From Pithys albifrons albifrons (lineage: Eukaryota; Chordata; Aves; Passeriformes; Thamnophilidae), in contig NC_092461.1 of assembly GCF_047495875.1 (NCBI RefSeq), positions 61,802,299 through 61,866,298 of the forward strand: a DNA stretch of 64,000 nucleotides, written 5' to 3'. Position numbers and translations under genes: made by a program. Under the pieces are notes generated by a model. The model was not told where the DNA came from, made no database searches, and was given only the letters and a program-made list of their open reading frames with translations. Of the stretch, positions 49,901 through 62,783 are shown one piece after another; position 1 is the first letter of the stretch; each line of letters begins with the position of its first letter.

Positions 49901-52900
49901 GACAGAGGTATGAATGAGCTTTATGTTCTGTAGTTTGACGTAAAACTTTAATTAAAACGTGTAGGAAAATATTTCAGCAGAGAAATTAAAGAAACGGTGA
50001 GAATGTGTCTCAAATTTCCACATTGCCACTTGAAAGACTGCTTAATGATTCAGTATGATCATCCCTCTCATTATATTGTTCACATTTTGGTCCCTCCTTC
50101 AGCAATTTTGTACTTGTATTTATTTTAGGGAGCTCATGCAGTTCAAGTCTGACAGAGGACATGTCCCAGTCTGTGGAGTTGTGGCCTTAGGTCTCTAATA
50201 GTGACAGGGAAAAATCTTCTGATTCAGGTTTGGTGGCCCTCTAACCCCTGCAAAGACAAGTGAGTATGAAGCTGGTCGCACTCAGCCACAAGCAGTAGCC
50301 AGAACGTTTGTAATGAGTTTGCAAATTAACTCTAAGTTTACATTCCCTCTATCACCATTCTACAACCCACAGCATTCCTAGCAAGGGTCATTTACCCTTG
50401 TTTTGTAGCTCACTAGATTTAAATAGCCAAATATAATTCCTGCTATATTAAAAAAAAACAATGTAAATGAAGTATTTAAAAGATGACAACACATTCCTGC
50501 AAATAATCCTTATGGCTGTAATATAGTTCACCTTTTCTACCCCACTTCACTTCCCTCATGTCTCTTTTTTAATCCTCTGGTCACCATGGGAAACCTGTTT
50601 TTTTCTCCATGCTAGGAGGTATGTTAATAGTTGGGTGCAATTTCTTTATAAATATGTCTGTGTTGGTAATAATTTAATATCTCCAGGGAAATGCTTATTT
50701 GAAGCAGGTTTGATAGTTTTCTCTCTGCATGTAAGGTTTCCCAGTAGTTTATAAACAAGGCAAATGTGCCCAGGGCATCAGTATATAAAGAGGTAGAAAT
50801 CTCCTCAAGCTACAATAAACTCTTATTTGTAAATAGTTCCTCCCTCTGAGTCCTCTTTCACAGATGCTCTCCTATGAAAACATCTCAGTTTGGCAAACCT
50901 GCATTCTTCGACAAGCCCTTAATTAACAGAGAGTTAGGCATGTCCTTTCCCAAAGCCTGGAATGCAGTATTATTGGCCTGCCACACAAAGTCACCACATA
51001 ACTTAATGAGCCATTGGCACTTTAATTTTATAACACACTTCCCCAATTAAGCTCTCTAGACCCCAGACTTAAACAGCTGTCCACAGCTGTTGGAAAGTGA
51101 TTTATCACTGTCAGCCTTTGCAGCCAAAATATTCAAAGGTGCAAGTTTTCAATATCACTCAGCAGATAAACATTTGTCTGTTTTCTTCCACTTTAATGCT
51201 ATTTCAATAAACCTTTGTGCATCAATTTAAGTAGGTCTTTGTATCTATTCTACAATATTCAGATTCATGTTAATTCTGCATTCTCTTCATGTGTGCACAA
51301 GAATGTCAGAGAATACAGAAAAACATAACCTCTAACAGTGTTTTGTTTCTGATTCTAAATGTGGAGAAAAATCCTCCAAACTTTCTGTATGGTTGGTGAT
51401 ATTAAGGAATGCACTCAATATGCTCCTATTAAGAGAACACATATGCAAATGAAGTTGTGTTTTACAGTGCTGACCTTTCCTTTCTGAGGGAATCTTTCTG
51501 TTGTGTGATACTGTCTTATAAAACAGTCTGTAGAGCCTCCTGAAGAACAAACCTAATAAATGGATTTAAGAATTCCAACAGGAAAGTTTCACTAATGAAA
51601 CATTCAAAGGGGCAGGTTCCCTGTGTGTTTGATTAGACATTCAACTCTTCTCATCCATTTCAATACGGCTTCAATGAACAGAAACATTATGAACATTAAC
51701 CTCAATTTTTTTTGTCATATGTATCTTTCCTTTTCAACTTTAAACACAGTATATCTTGGTTTTCATTCTTGTATACTATACTTTTGTATAACTTGTAATA
51801 TTGATTGGCATCCTGCATCAGAGTGAAGTAGCAGTTATTTTGGTTGGAGTAGGAGATAAGTTAAAGAGGCTATTTTATCTGGCTGCCAGAGATTAACACA
51901 AATAGAAAAAGGTCTAGTGTTGCTTTCAGAAGGAAACTTTATTGGAGCTAGTACTGAATTTTCCATAACTTGACTTAATTCTCCCAGAAAATATTGATAC
52001 TATGGTAAGGAGGCACTCTATCCTACTGCAGTCTACTTATGTGACTTTTCTTAAGCTAATTCCTTATTGCCTTCAAATTCAGAAACAACAGAAGAAATAT
52101 AACTGTGCAAGTAGGCAATATTCATGCCCAGCACTGCCACTACAGTTGAAAGCATTTGTCATAAATGAATGAGCTTTATGGGGTTAGAAGTAATGGAAAA
52201 CTTTTTCCAGTTTTGAATGTTGCATGGCATTGAAAAGCATAGAGGACAGACAACTGGATAAATTTTAAGATCTGCAGAGAGAAATAGGACTTCTTATTTT
52301 CATGTCTCTAGTATTTGTCAGTCACTCTGTGGCCTATGTTGAGTTGGTAGATGGTCTGGTCTCAGTTATTAGTTAGGTATTTGCCAGTACCATATTACAG
52401 AGGACACTCATAATCAAAGGTTTTATTCCAACTCATTTACAGTAGAAGAATTTCTCAAACAGGAACTGAAGAGAGAGATACTTATACACTTATGTTCCTT
52501 ATTGTAAAGGACACAGTCAAGAAATCCATGTTTAAAGTACAGAAGAAGAAGCAGTAGAGTTTTTCCAAAGAGCAACACATTCAGTTCAGAGTTGGTGAGG
52601 TCAAAAATAGAGACTTGGTGCACTGATGCCTGCTAGCAAAATATCACAAACAAAATCTAGTTCAGCAATAACTTTTTTAAAAAGCAAAACAAAAAAACCC
52701 ACATAGACTGACCCAAGCAGAACCAAAATCTTCAGGTCCCACAAGCCTTAACTGTCACAAAGGTGTTTCTTGCCTTTGGAGGTGAGACAGTCTTGGAAGG
52801 TGGGAAGGATTCTCTTATTCCCCAATATTTTTCAACTAAGAAACCTGGGGAGAGGTCTTAATTTCTTTCTCTCTGATATCTTTAGGACACTCTGCATTTC

Positions 52901-55256
52901 AGATGATCCCAAACAAATTCATTTCTACAAAAGATTTCAGTCATGGATTATGATCTTGCACGTTCAAGGATGGATCATTTAATCCATCTATGATCACAAG
53001 GGATTAGGCCGTTTATTTAAAGCAGCTCTCAGTGCTACTCTATAAATTGAGTCCTGAGCAACCTGAACCACTCTCTTCATTTGTATTTGTTTATACCCCC
53101 TTATCTGCTAATTTATAGATTCATTCCAGGGCTATGAGAATAATGCAGTAATTAAAACCAAATGCAGAACTCTAGAGCATGGCTTTCAACACATATCAGG
53201 CTTGTTTTCTACTTTTCAGAGTGCCTTTCTGATGTAGAAATTGGGCATACCAAGAAAAAATGACCAGCCAGAAATTTTAAAATAGTAATCTCAAAAGTAT
53301 TTTTTATTCAATTTCTGTAAGACATATTAAATATCAAAAATGAGGATTGTTTAATAAGTAGAGGGAGCAAATTAACATACATAACAGAAGTCTGCCAACA
53401 GTTACTAAGTACAAGGATGAAAATTCAACTTTCAGCCCAGGAAATCACCAAGCAGTAAATTGCCAGAAGCCATAAGACAGGGAGCAGTATCATGTGAAGT
53501 AACTTTCTACACCAGTGCCATTCCTAAGTATTCAGCTCTGGACCTTTTCCAGACAGCTAAGAGGACCCAGTAGCCACAGCCACTAGTAAATCTGGCATAT
53601 CTTTGATGTTACCCATACATACATTAAGTTCCCACAGACTATCCAGGAAAACAAAGATGCTTATTACTTAAAGTGCTTAGCACATACCTGTAAGGTTTTT
53701 GTAGGCTTGTTTCCCTATATCTCAAGTATTGCTTTACACAAGATAATTGCCAATACAGCTACAACTTAAAACTACATAACTTCCTACAGAGGTGTAAAAC
53801 TACAAAATATGACCCCGTACTGTTTTTTCTACCTCCAATGCAAATTCCTGCCATCTTGCTGCCATTAATACCAGACACATACAATCTTGTGCCCATTGAA
53901 ATAAATAAGACTGTACCCAAAAAACACTTTATGCCTAAACTTCTCTTCCTGGGACAAAGCTGAAAAGGCAAAGCAAACATAACACAAGTCAGCCAAGGCA
54001 GGCAGTACACTGCTGGGAACTACTTTACTTACTGCTGGAATGGCCTGAACACTGAACTTTGTTATGCTCACAGTTGTGTTCCAAGTAGAGAAAAAGTCCT
54101 GGTTTGAGCAAGGTTTGTTGTCCTGCTGCCAGGAAAGGGACTGTCTAAGGCAGGTCAGGGTGCAGGAGCTGGAGTGAGGAAGCCTTATTTCTAAAAGAAG
54201 GGAGTTTTCCTCTGGAAGAAGGTTTCAATAGATGACACAGACACATTTAATGGCATAAGAATCCTGGTTTCATATGGTAGTAGCGGATGCAGTGCGGCGT
54301 CTAGTAAAAGGAGTATTGCTTTAATTATACCTCAGGCTAGCCCAAAAACTGTCAGAGTGTAGGTCAGACCCTATGGAATTTAGTACTTTTTCAGTATGCT
54401 TCACTGTAAAGTTACCGTGAAATGTATGGATCTTGGTAGACAAAACTAAAATAAATCTGCTATGTTTTTTCAGTTTTAAAAACAGTCTTTCCAAGAAAAT
54501 TTTGCTCAGCTGTAGAATTAAAAGGAATCATAGCAACGTTTTATCACACATACTCCCTTGCATGTAAAATTTAACATAATCCACTGAGAGTAGCAGAATA
54601 TCAAAATTTAATTTTCAGTTCTACTCTGTGTTTTACGAGATGTTATACTTTTTCTTCTTTAGTCAGCTGGCACCTCTGAGTGACATTTTCCCACTGAACT
54701 ATTTTTAGCTGAAGTAAAATCAATATTAGTTTGAAAAACTGAGAAAGGAAAAAAAGACTTCAGCATTTTCAGTTAGCAGATGTTGAAGAGATAGGGGAAA
54801 GTTTCTTGCTAACGACGTGTTTCTCAAGGATAAACAATGATTTAATAACAACTTGATCTAAAGCATATTTTGCTGAGGAATTTACAGTATCTTTATCACA
54901 CCTATTTAAGTTACACGTGACTGAGGTGAGACAGTGCAGCCATGAAGTATTGATGACTACTCTGTATGGGAGGAAGCTTGCTGTAGTTCTGCATTCAGTT
55001 CTCTGTAGCTTAAGCCTGGTCCTGCATGGACAGAGAGACTGAAGACTCTCCATGGTGACTGAGTGGATGAATGAGTAATGTAGGAACATTGCTCCTGCCT
55101 TTCTGTTGAGCCAGAGGTGATCACACAGGTAGATCCTATTGGAGCACAGCCCCGTAGTGTTTGAGCCCTTACATACTCTTAAATCTGACACATCATTTTC
55201 ATCTCATGCGGCTACCACAGATTTCATTTTGTGCAATTTTTTCACTTGAGAAGAAG
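43906..55256. other. Long unique AT-rich interval, no gene seen
   Basis: More than 11 kb with no recognisable exon, RNA gene or transposon. It holds an AT dinucleotide-like patch at about 49027-49052 and three AAATAC units near 48617-48634. The stretch at about 50620-51240 is complex AT-rich sequence with several TTAATTAA/ATTAAG-like cores and could be conserved non-coding DNA, which I cannot verify. The longest ORF is a 140-codon minus frame at 54769-55191 with no recognisable domain. Confidence 0.45.
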
Positions 55257-55287
55257 GATATGATATGATATGATTCTATGATTCTAT
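55257..55287 (+). repeat. CR1-tail-like short repeat (GATAT then GATTCTAT units)
   Basis: Three GATAT units pass into ATGATTCTATGATTCTAT, identical to a CR1 3' tail in plus orientation. The sequence before it is not recognisable as CR1 3' UTR. It may be an extremely truncated CR1 insertion whose tail has since changed, or a coincidental microsatellite. Confidence 0.5.
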
Positions 55288-56452
55288 AACAGAATTCAAT
55301 GATTTTTGTTCACTTCTAAAGAGTATGCAAAATCCTTGCAGACAATGGCCGAAGAGAAAAGCAAAGAATTGCAGAGAACTCTGTACCTCTTTGTGCCAAG
55401 ACCGAACTGAAAAACTCCTTCTTCAAACTTTCCCTTAGTCAGCCATTTGCAGAGCTTGTTCCAGTTCTCTTTTCTGGCCTTATAAGTTTCTCTCCTCTTT
55501 GTCACACACAAAATGATTCCAAACCAATATACAGTTATGCTCGCTATATCCTTGGGGTTTGACTCAAAATTCAGTGGTAGGTTGTTGATTTGCACCTTGG
55601 CTGGTCTTTCTTGTGGCCTGTAATTTTAGTTATTATTTTTAATTCAGTTTTCTAACTAATTAAGGGATATTGACTGATTCTTGAGTGACAGATGCACTGT
55701 TCACCTTCTTGAAGAGAAAGAGTTTCCTTCAGTCTCTGCTCTTTGCTCTCACATGATAAAAGCACCATTATGCCTACTTTTTCCATAGAAATACAGAAAA
55801 AGACTAGATAGGATGTTATTTTCCTCACATTGCACTGGAATTTCCTTTTATACTTGTAGCCAGGTCTCCTGGGTTGGGGTCTCAACCCTTGCACAGCCCA
55901 CTTTGCCCCATGCTGCCTCTGCATCCTTGCTTTCATACCAGAACTGCATCCTTCCCAGCAGCAAGCACCAGCCAAACTTCATGGCAAGGACAGCACAACA
56001 CCAGAGCTGACCTGGACCCCGGGCTGCTGGCACCTCCTGTCAGCCCCATGCTTTGGTGCAGTTCTGCTCAGCAGAATGCAGCTATCTTAAGCCTGTAGGA
56101 TATGAAGCCTTAAATAAACAGGTACTTTAATGAGTTATGTTTGTATGATTAATTTTTCAACACAAAAATGTATTTTCATCATAATGTTGCAATTGTCTGC
56201 ACATCTGTAAAGAAGTATGGAAAGGGGTATTGCAATAGTCAGCTACTGCTAGGTAATATTGTATTCATTTAAATTAGAAATTCATTAACTAGCAGATAGT
56301 GTGCAAATAGTCACTTGCATGAACATTTGTGGTATCTGAGCTTTTTGTTGTAGATTTTGGCACTCTGTGAACATCCATAAACTGGGATTCCAATAATGCA
56401 AACACTTGCATATCTGAGTTAACACAGTGCATATGAATAATCTAATTGAACT
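55288..56452. other. Unique sequence with a GC-richer patch
   Basis: The patch at about 55855-56060 is GC-richer than its surroundings but has few CpGs. Overlapping ORFs occur on both strands here for that reason. On the minus strand a TATAAAAGG lies directly after it (complement of about 55841-55852). No gene or repeat family recognised. Confidence 0.4.
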
Positions 56453-56488
56453 CACATGTGCAAAATTATTCACATGTGCAAAATTATT
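56453..56488. repeat. Perfect tandem duplication of an 18-bp unit
   Basis: CACATGTGCAAAATTATT occurs twice head to tail with no mismatch, indicating a recent duplication. Confidence 0.97.
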
Positions 56489-57468
56489 ATATATGTTTGT
56501 AGGATTGTGGCCAAGAGAATATTGATTTCTATGACATATATTTATTCATTTCACTTCATTAAAATGGGCCTGAGCCACAAATTGCTGGCCTAATGCTGTA
56601 TCTTCTCAGTGTGGGGTGTTCTGAACAAAATCTTTTTCCCAGCCCACTTCTCACACAATTAACATTTTATATATTTCATTTTATTGTCCATTATTTCTTT
56701 TCATTCATCAGAACATAATATCTGACTCTAGTCAGTAAACAATACCCAAATTATTAATCTCATCTCCTTATGGTTAAAGAAAACAGAAATGTACATACCC
56801 CAGTATAATAGGAAGCTCAATTTAGTAACATACTACTTTAATGTAATGACCCCTTTCCTCTGAGAACTGGCTTTGACTCCAACCCAAACTAAGGCAGAGG
56901 AAACTCATTTTGACTGTAATGGCTACATGTATAATGAGATTAGGCTGACAGAATCCTGTTCTCCCCTTGCAGCCCAAAGGTATTCAATTGAAAACCTCCC
57001 TCTTTGCTTGGAAGGGAAAGGTGCTAATATTGGACCAGCTGGTCACTTCCCAGTCTACCCAAAACACGCTTCTATTTTATTCCATCAAACTGACTTATGT
57101 AATGAAAAAAACTGTACAAAACATGGTATCTAATGCCAAATCTCTATATAAAGATGTCTCCTTAACCAATAAACTCTGTTAAGCCTTCTAAGAAGCCAAA
57201 AAGAACATGCTGTTTTATGGTATATGGAATTAGGGCCATAATCTTTAATTTCCTGGCATTCATTTGTCCTTAATTGACTTATTAATTTGGTAGCTTGTAC
57301 CTACCCCAGATTATGTGAACATAAGAGAAAGAGTTTTTCAGTTTTAGGTTGAAGAGAGTATCTACCTTTCTAAGGGAAAAGCAGCATGTAAAATTTTAAG
57401 CTTCTGCAAATTATTTTAGGAAAAAGAGCTGAAGGGATGCCTGTATGTAGCACAGCAGCCAGACACTG
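56489..57468. other. Unique AT-rich sequence
   Basis: No gene or transposon recognised. The part at about 57200-57310 has several TTAATT-type cores. Confidence 0.45.
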
Positions 57469-57529
57469 CACTGACACACAGGCTAAAAGTATTTTGCACT
57501 GACACACAGGCTAAAAGTATTTTGCACTG
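57469..57529. repeat. Perfect tandem duplication of a 28-bp unit plus 5 bases
   Basis: A 28-bp unit starting CACTGACACACAGG and ending GTATTTTG occurs at 57469-57496 and 57497-57524 without mismatch. It is followed by the first five bases of a third copy. It is a minimal minisatellite and probably recent or polymorphic. Confidence 0.97.
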
Positions 57530-60500
57530 CCCTTGTGTAATCTTTTCTCCCATTCTAAAGAGCAGTAAGTTTTGAGACAAGAAGGACCCATTTTGATAAT
57601 TTAATTCTACTTCTCTCACCTAATTATTTTTGCACCCAAAATATCCTACTTTCAGTTACAGCCTCACTTTGTGAAAGACATTTTTTCTTTCAATTAAAAC
57701 TCTAGGGCAGCGGTCAGTGCACCACCACTTTTTCTTGGGACAAAGGCAGACTGTTAGGCATTATTACTGTAGAGGACTTTCCACTTTCAGGACCAGCTGT
57801 TTCATCACATTTCCATCACACCTCTTTTAGTGATTAACCAGCAAATTTTTTCAATGGTTTTACATTATTCAAAGAATGATCATCAGAAAAGCATATACTC
57901 TTTCTCTGTGAAAATGTCTTTGTTTTTTGGGGAGAAAACAGAACACCACTACGATCTTAAAACAATAACTACATGTTTTCATAAGGAAAAGAGTATAGCA
58001 AATCAAAGAACTACAAGCTTCCTTAATTTCTTTCAGGAAGAAACATGCACAATGTTTGCTTAATCAGTCAGTCCCTGTGTGAAACAAATAGGAGCATTGT
58101 TCCACATAGAAATTCTCCAAGCACTAAATCCATCAGAGAGCTTATTATTCACAGGTTCAGATTTAACATGTCATGAATCTCCTTGTACTTCCTAACATTC
58201 TTGTTTATGATCTCCTGTGATCAGTGCTGCTTCTTAACATGGCCTGTGGTGCACCACAGACACCATTGCAAACCTGCTGTTAAATCAATCACTGGGTGGC
58301 ACCCAAGAGCCAGCTAAGAGATGTATTGAATTGCAGACACTCTAATACACATATTTTAACAATTTCCTCCGTCTTCAGTGAAATTATGCTAATATTTTAG
58401 TTGCGTTTCCTTAAGTCTGGAACTCAAATTAAGTCTGTCTGTTTCGTTTTTATGATAGTGCTTGAAATCACTTGCAGACAAGGGGTTGTTGGACCATGAG
58501 ATTTATGACGGCAATGCCACAAAGGTGAAACACATCCTGAGGAAGAGGAAAGCAATCTGTATAGCCAGTGTTTTCACTGCAGTAAAGTTTATAGCAGTAT
58601 TAAGGGAATAGTTACAAATCAGTTTGATGGTGTTGATTTCATTGAGAATAAGTATATTTACACTTGCAAGCTTTCTCTTAATAATTTTCAGTATGTTTTA
58701 CACAATGGGGTTAGTGAAGGTTGAATCTGAGCATATTTCAGTAGTGACAAAATCTCTTTTTCCCACCCATCTTTCTACTTTGCTTCACAAAAATGGTTTT
58801 ACCACATCTCCTAAGGGGCTGACTCAAAGTTCAGCTATTTTACTGAGGCTCGCTGATGTTTCTGAAGATGCTGCAGAATCTTTTTTTATGTTCAGGTGCT
58901 TTTGGTTATGATGTAGACATGTGAGGGAAGTGAAATACAGTGTATGAGTACCAAAAGCCATCCACTTCCTCCACTGGTTCCTTACCACCAATTAATTACC
59001 TGTAAGGCTGGGGTTAGGGTATGTGATTTCCAAATATAAGCTTGAAAACCATGCAGGTCATAATAATTTTGCCTCCCGGCTGAGAATTGAACTGTTCACA
59101 CCTCATTCTGCCTCTCTAGCATGGAAACTAGTCACCTGCAGAATATCTCTGAATTCACTCACTCTGGGGCAGAGAGAGAACCCTTAACACAGAAATATGG
59201 AACAGATGTGCAAGTGTACTCGGAGACAATTATATTAGGTAAAGATAATAAACCAGCTGTCTTCTTCAGATAATATTCCAGCTGAAAGATGATATTCCTT
59301 GTAAGACACTTGGATACGAAAACCTTTTCCAGAGTAAATGGAGCTCTAACAGCAGCAATACCAGAATCATGGAGAAAAAAAAAGAAAAGGTAGACTCTTT
59401 GAGGGGCTTTAATGACTATTTCCAGCAATGGCAAGAAAAGGGTACATAATGGGGAATTATGCAACAGCAGCTGCACCCAGCGAGAAGGGGTAGCTGGAAA
59501 GTACCCATTACAGGGGCAGGGATGCTGGTCAGCAGGCAGAGAAGAGGCAGTGCAGAAGGCCTATCAGAAACCTATTTCAAAGGTATATTATCTAAAAATG
59601 CAACAGAGTGTATGGGCTGTATGCCCTGAACTGCAATGAATATAAACCCCACTCTCTTTCTCCTTTTCTCTACAAATCCATCCAGAGCTGTTCTGCAGCC
59701 AAGAATTTTAAACTGTCAGCCCTTCAAAAATTTGGCAAGTGGTGGTGGTGTGTTCTGCTAGCACTTCATGTTCAGAATCTGTCTTCACCATAGCCTGAGA
59801 AACACAGACAACACTGAGCATTTTCCACTAACTGCCTACCCTCACTGACTTTCCCCTTCACTTTTTCTTCTGCTTCCTTCACATAATCCCAATTTTTGTG
59901 TCTTTCCTTTTCTAACTAAAACAGGCTTCCAATTAATGTTTGCCTTTAGGATGGTGTACCCTCCACAGTGTGGAGCAAGGCAGGGTCACAGACCTCACTT
60001 CCTTCCTTAAACTAAGTGCAATTGTATGGGCCACACAAAGATGACTATCCTTGTTCCCCCCTGCCTTTGTTCATCCATGCAAAAGACGACTGCAATCCAG
60101 CCCTAAAATGGTAGGGTGAACCCCAAATACATATCTGAAATTATGACAAAATCATCTTTGACATTCATGAGAGCTCTGCTTTAAGATATAGCCATCACAT
60201 ATGTAAATTCTGTCCCCAAATCATGTATAAGAAAAAGTTAACATGCCTGCTCATACATGCCTACTGTTTGGAGCACATGAAATAGACCATCCATAGCTTG
60301 AGAAATGAGAATTCTCTAGAGGTAAAGAGGTTAAGTCTTTTCATATAACAAATTAAGCTCCTATATAATTCTTAAGCTCTTTTATTTCAAGGGGTAGGAA
60401 AATGGTCTAGTTTTGTCAATTAAAGTACTTTAAGTTAAATCCTTGCAGTGATTTTCTTTATAATGAAAAAATATTTTACTTTTATAGAGAGCAATGAATA

Positions 60501-62233
60501 GTTATGATAGTTTCTTTTTTTTCTCCTTTTAAAGAACAATAGGTCTATTCAAGAAATGTATTTTTATTCTTTTTATTGAGTACTTTAAATATTCTAGTTT
60601 CCAGTTTCCTTAGTTTAATGCTTGCTCATTCCTTCAAGTAGGAAATTAATGTAAATCACTGATTCCAAGACCACAATTTGGGGCATTTTTTTCTTCAGAT
60701 AATCTTTTAAGAGCAGAGCAATCATAATATAATGTCTTTATATTGAAGAGATTTCTTTCTGTTCCAATTCTTTCAAAAATATAACTCATAATAATGTGAA
60801 ATAAAATGTCAGCCTCTCCAGTTTCTGTGCCTCTGTGCAAGGCACACCCAAGGCTGTTTTTCAACTGGCAAAACTGGACTGAAACAAGAAAGAAACCCCA
60901 ATAGTTCATTTCTAAAAAACATATTTAAACCACAGGGATGTGATGTCAAGGTGCTTGCCTGTCTGAGAAAGAGTAACTTTGCTCTTACCTCTGTGGAACT
61001 GTGGATCACTGGGTTTGGGTTTATTTCTGTTTCATACCCTCAGGAGTGACACCAGAGCCAGTGCAAGTCAGAGACTTCAGAAGTAAATTAGAATAGAGAT
61101 AGCAAAGCCTGATTAAACCCTATTAGTTCTCCGTAAATATGTGTTGGGGGACAAGGTTGTGCTGGTGTGCAGGTCACCATTTCCCTCTCACTCGAACCAT
61201 GAATGCATCTATGTCTTTATATTGCTCACAATACCAGTTAATGGACATCCTCCTTTCACTGGAAGTTCTCAGTAGTCCACTCTGCTATAAAAAAATCCGC
61301 TTGCAGTTTCTTCACATTGACATATTGCAAACAATTCCTTTTCAGATTAGTGATATTTCAGTGTAAAACTATGGTTTGAGATTAATTGATGGACTACACA
61401 GTCGTAATGGCCAATTAACATTACAAGCTCTGAAACATGTAGGACCCATTATCTTTCAAATGCTTAACTTGGGTACATAAATGCCACTTATCAAGGTATG
61501 GCAATAGCTATTTCACTCAAATATGGACTTTGCAGATATGAGTTAAATACATTTTTCTACATCCTTAACTTGAAATCTGACTATAGTCTGAATTCAAGAG
61601 TGTATATTGCCCAATTGAAGTAGGACTGTGACCCCTATTCAAGTATCCCAATGTAACAGTTTTCTGCAGCTGAGAAACTGGCCCATTTCCCCCAGATACA
61701 CACTTGCAAAGTGACAGTACACGGTCAATAATCTGTATATGACATAAAAGGATGTTCTTAATGTTTTGTTGTTTTATTCAAACTTTCATTAGCCGTTGGC
61801 CAGAAGTTATTGTAGTTTCTAAGTTCTTTACTTGACATGACAGTTATGATAGAGATGGAGAAGTCAAATTGACAAAATGCAAGGACTATTTTCTTGAAAA
61901 CTTATAAGAACATTTGAACATGATTTTAATGTGCTATAAAAAATTACTGAAAGCAATAGTTTTTATATTTTTTTCTTGGACTCAATTCTTATAACTACCA
62001 GACCTTGCTTTCCTCCTCTGCTTGCTGTTAAGGAACAACATGACTCTTGTGAGCTCTGTGTGGAGTCAGAGCACACTGTGCCTTGAGAAACAACAGAACT
62101 GGAAACCTTTCTAGAGAGGGCTCTTTTCCTTAACACAATAGCTCTTCTGTGCAATGTGTTTGTGCAACCCCAGTCAGGTTTGGTCATTTAAGAGGTTGCA
62201 TCTTCCTATGGTAGCTGAAGTCCAATGACATAT
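57530..62233. other. Unique AT-rich sequence, no gene seen
   Basis: No recognisable exon, RNA gene or transposon on either strand. ORFs reach only 105 codons and lack domain content. Confidence 0.45.
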
Positions 62234-62783
62234 TGTTGTGGTTTAACCCCAGCCAGCAACCAAGCACCATGCAGGAGCTCACTCACTCCTCCATCAGGAG
62301 GATCCAGGAGAGAATCAGACGAGTAAAACCTAGAAAACTCAAGGCTTGACACAAAGACAGTTTAACAGGGAAGTAAAAGCCGTGCGCACAAAGGAAAGCA
62401 AACCAAGAAATTTTTCACTGCTTCCCATGGGCAGACAGCAGTTCAGCCATCCCCAGGAGAGCAGGGCCCCATCACGTGCAACCATTACTTGGGAAGAAAA
62501 GTGCCATCACTCCAAACATCCCCTCTTCCTCCTTCTTCCTCTCACTTTTTATACTGAATATGAAGTCAGATGGTATGGAATGTCCCTTCAGTCAGTTGGG
62601 GTCAGCAGTCCCATCTATGTCTCCTCCCAGTTTCCCAAGCATCTCCAGCCTACTCGGCAGTGTAGTATAAAAAGCAGAAAAGGCCTTGCCTCTGTGTAAA
62701 CCCTGTTTAGCAATAGAAAACCATCTCTATATTATCAGCCTTGTGTTCAGCGCAAATCCAAAGCATAGCCCCATACCAGCCAC
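62234..62783 (-). mobile_element. Avian endogenous retrovirus LTR, minus strand, 5' end missing or replaced
   Basis: The plus strand begins TGTTGTGGTTTAACCCCAGC, which is the reverse complement of the usual 3' end of a widespread avian ERV LTR family (...GGGTTAAACCACAACA). Continuing leftward to rightward are the antisense U5/R region ('aagacagtttaacaggg'), 'cttcccatgggcagacagc', 'cagttggggtcagcagtcc' and 'gcatagccccataccagcc'. On the minus strand a TATAAAAAG box lies at 62553-62545. The beginning of the LTR (normally TGTGCTGGTTT... and some 30-50 further bases) is absent at 62783, where a different LTR-like sequence starts. No internal retroviral genes are present. Confidence 0.88.
62545..62553 (-). 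promoter_or_regulatory. LTR TATA box (TATAAAAAG)
   Basis: TATAAAAAG on the minus strand, followed by GTGAGAGGAAG. It sits where the core promoter of this LTR family lies, about 180-190 bases before the degenerate polyadenylation region near 62362. Confidence 0.65.

Noticed and set aside
54769..55191. 140-codon minus-strand ORF
   Set aside because: No recognisable family. The length is not remarkable given the number of frames scanned.
59011..59020. GGGGTTAGGG, considered as an interstitial telomere repeat
   Set aside because: Fewer than two units; chance occurrence.
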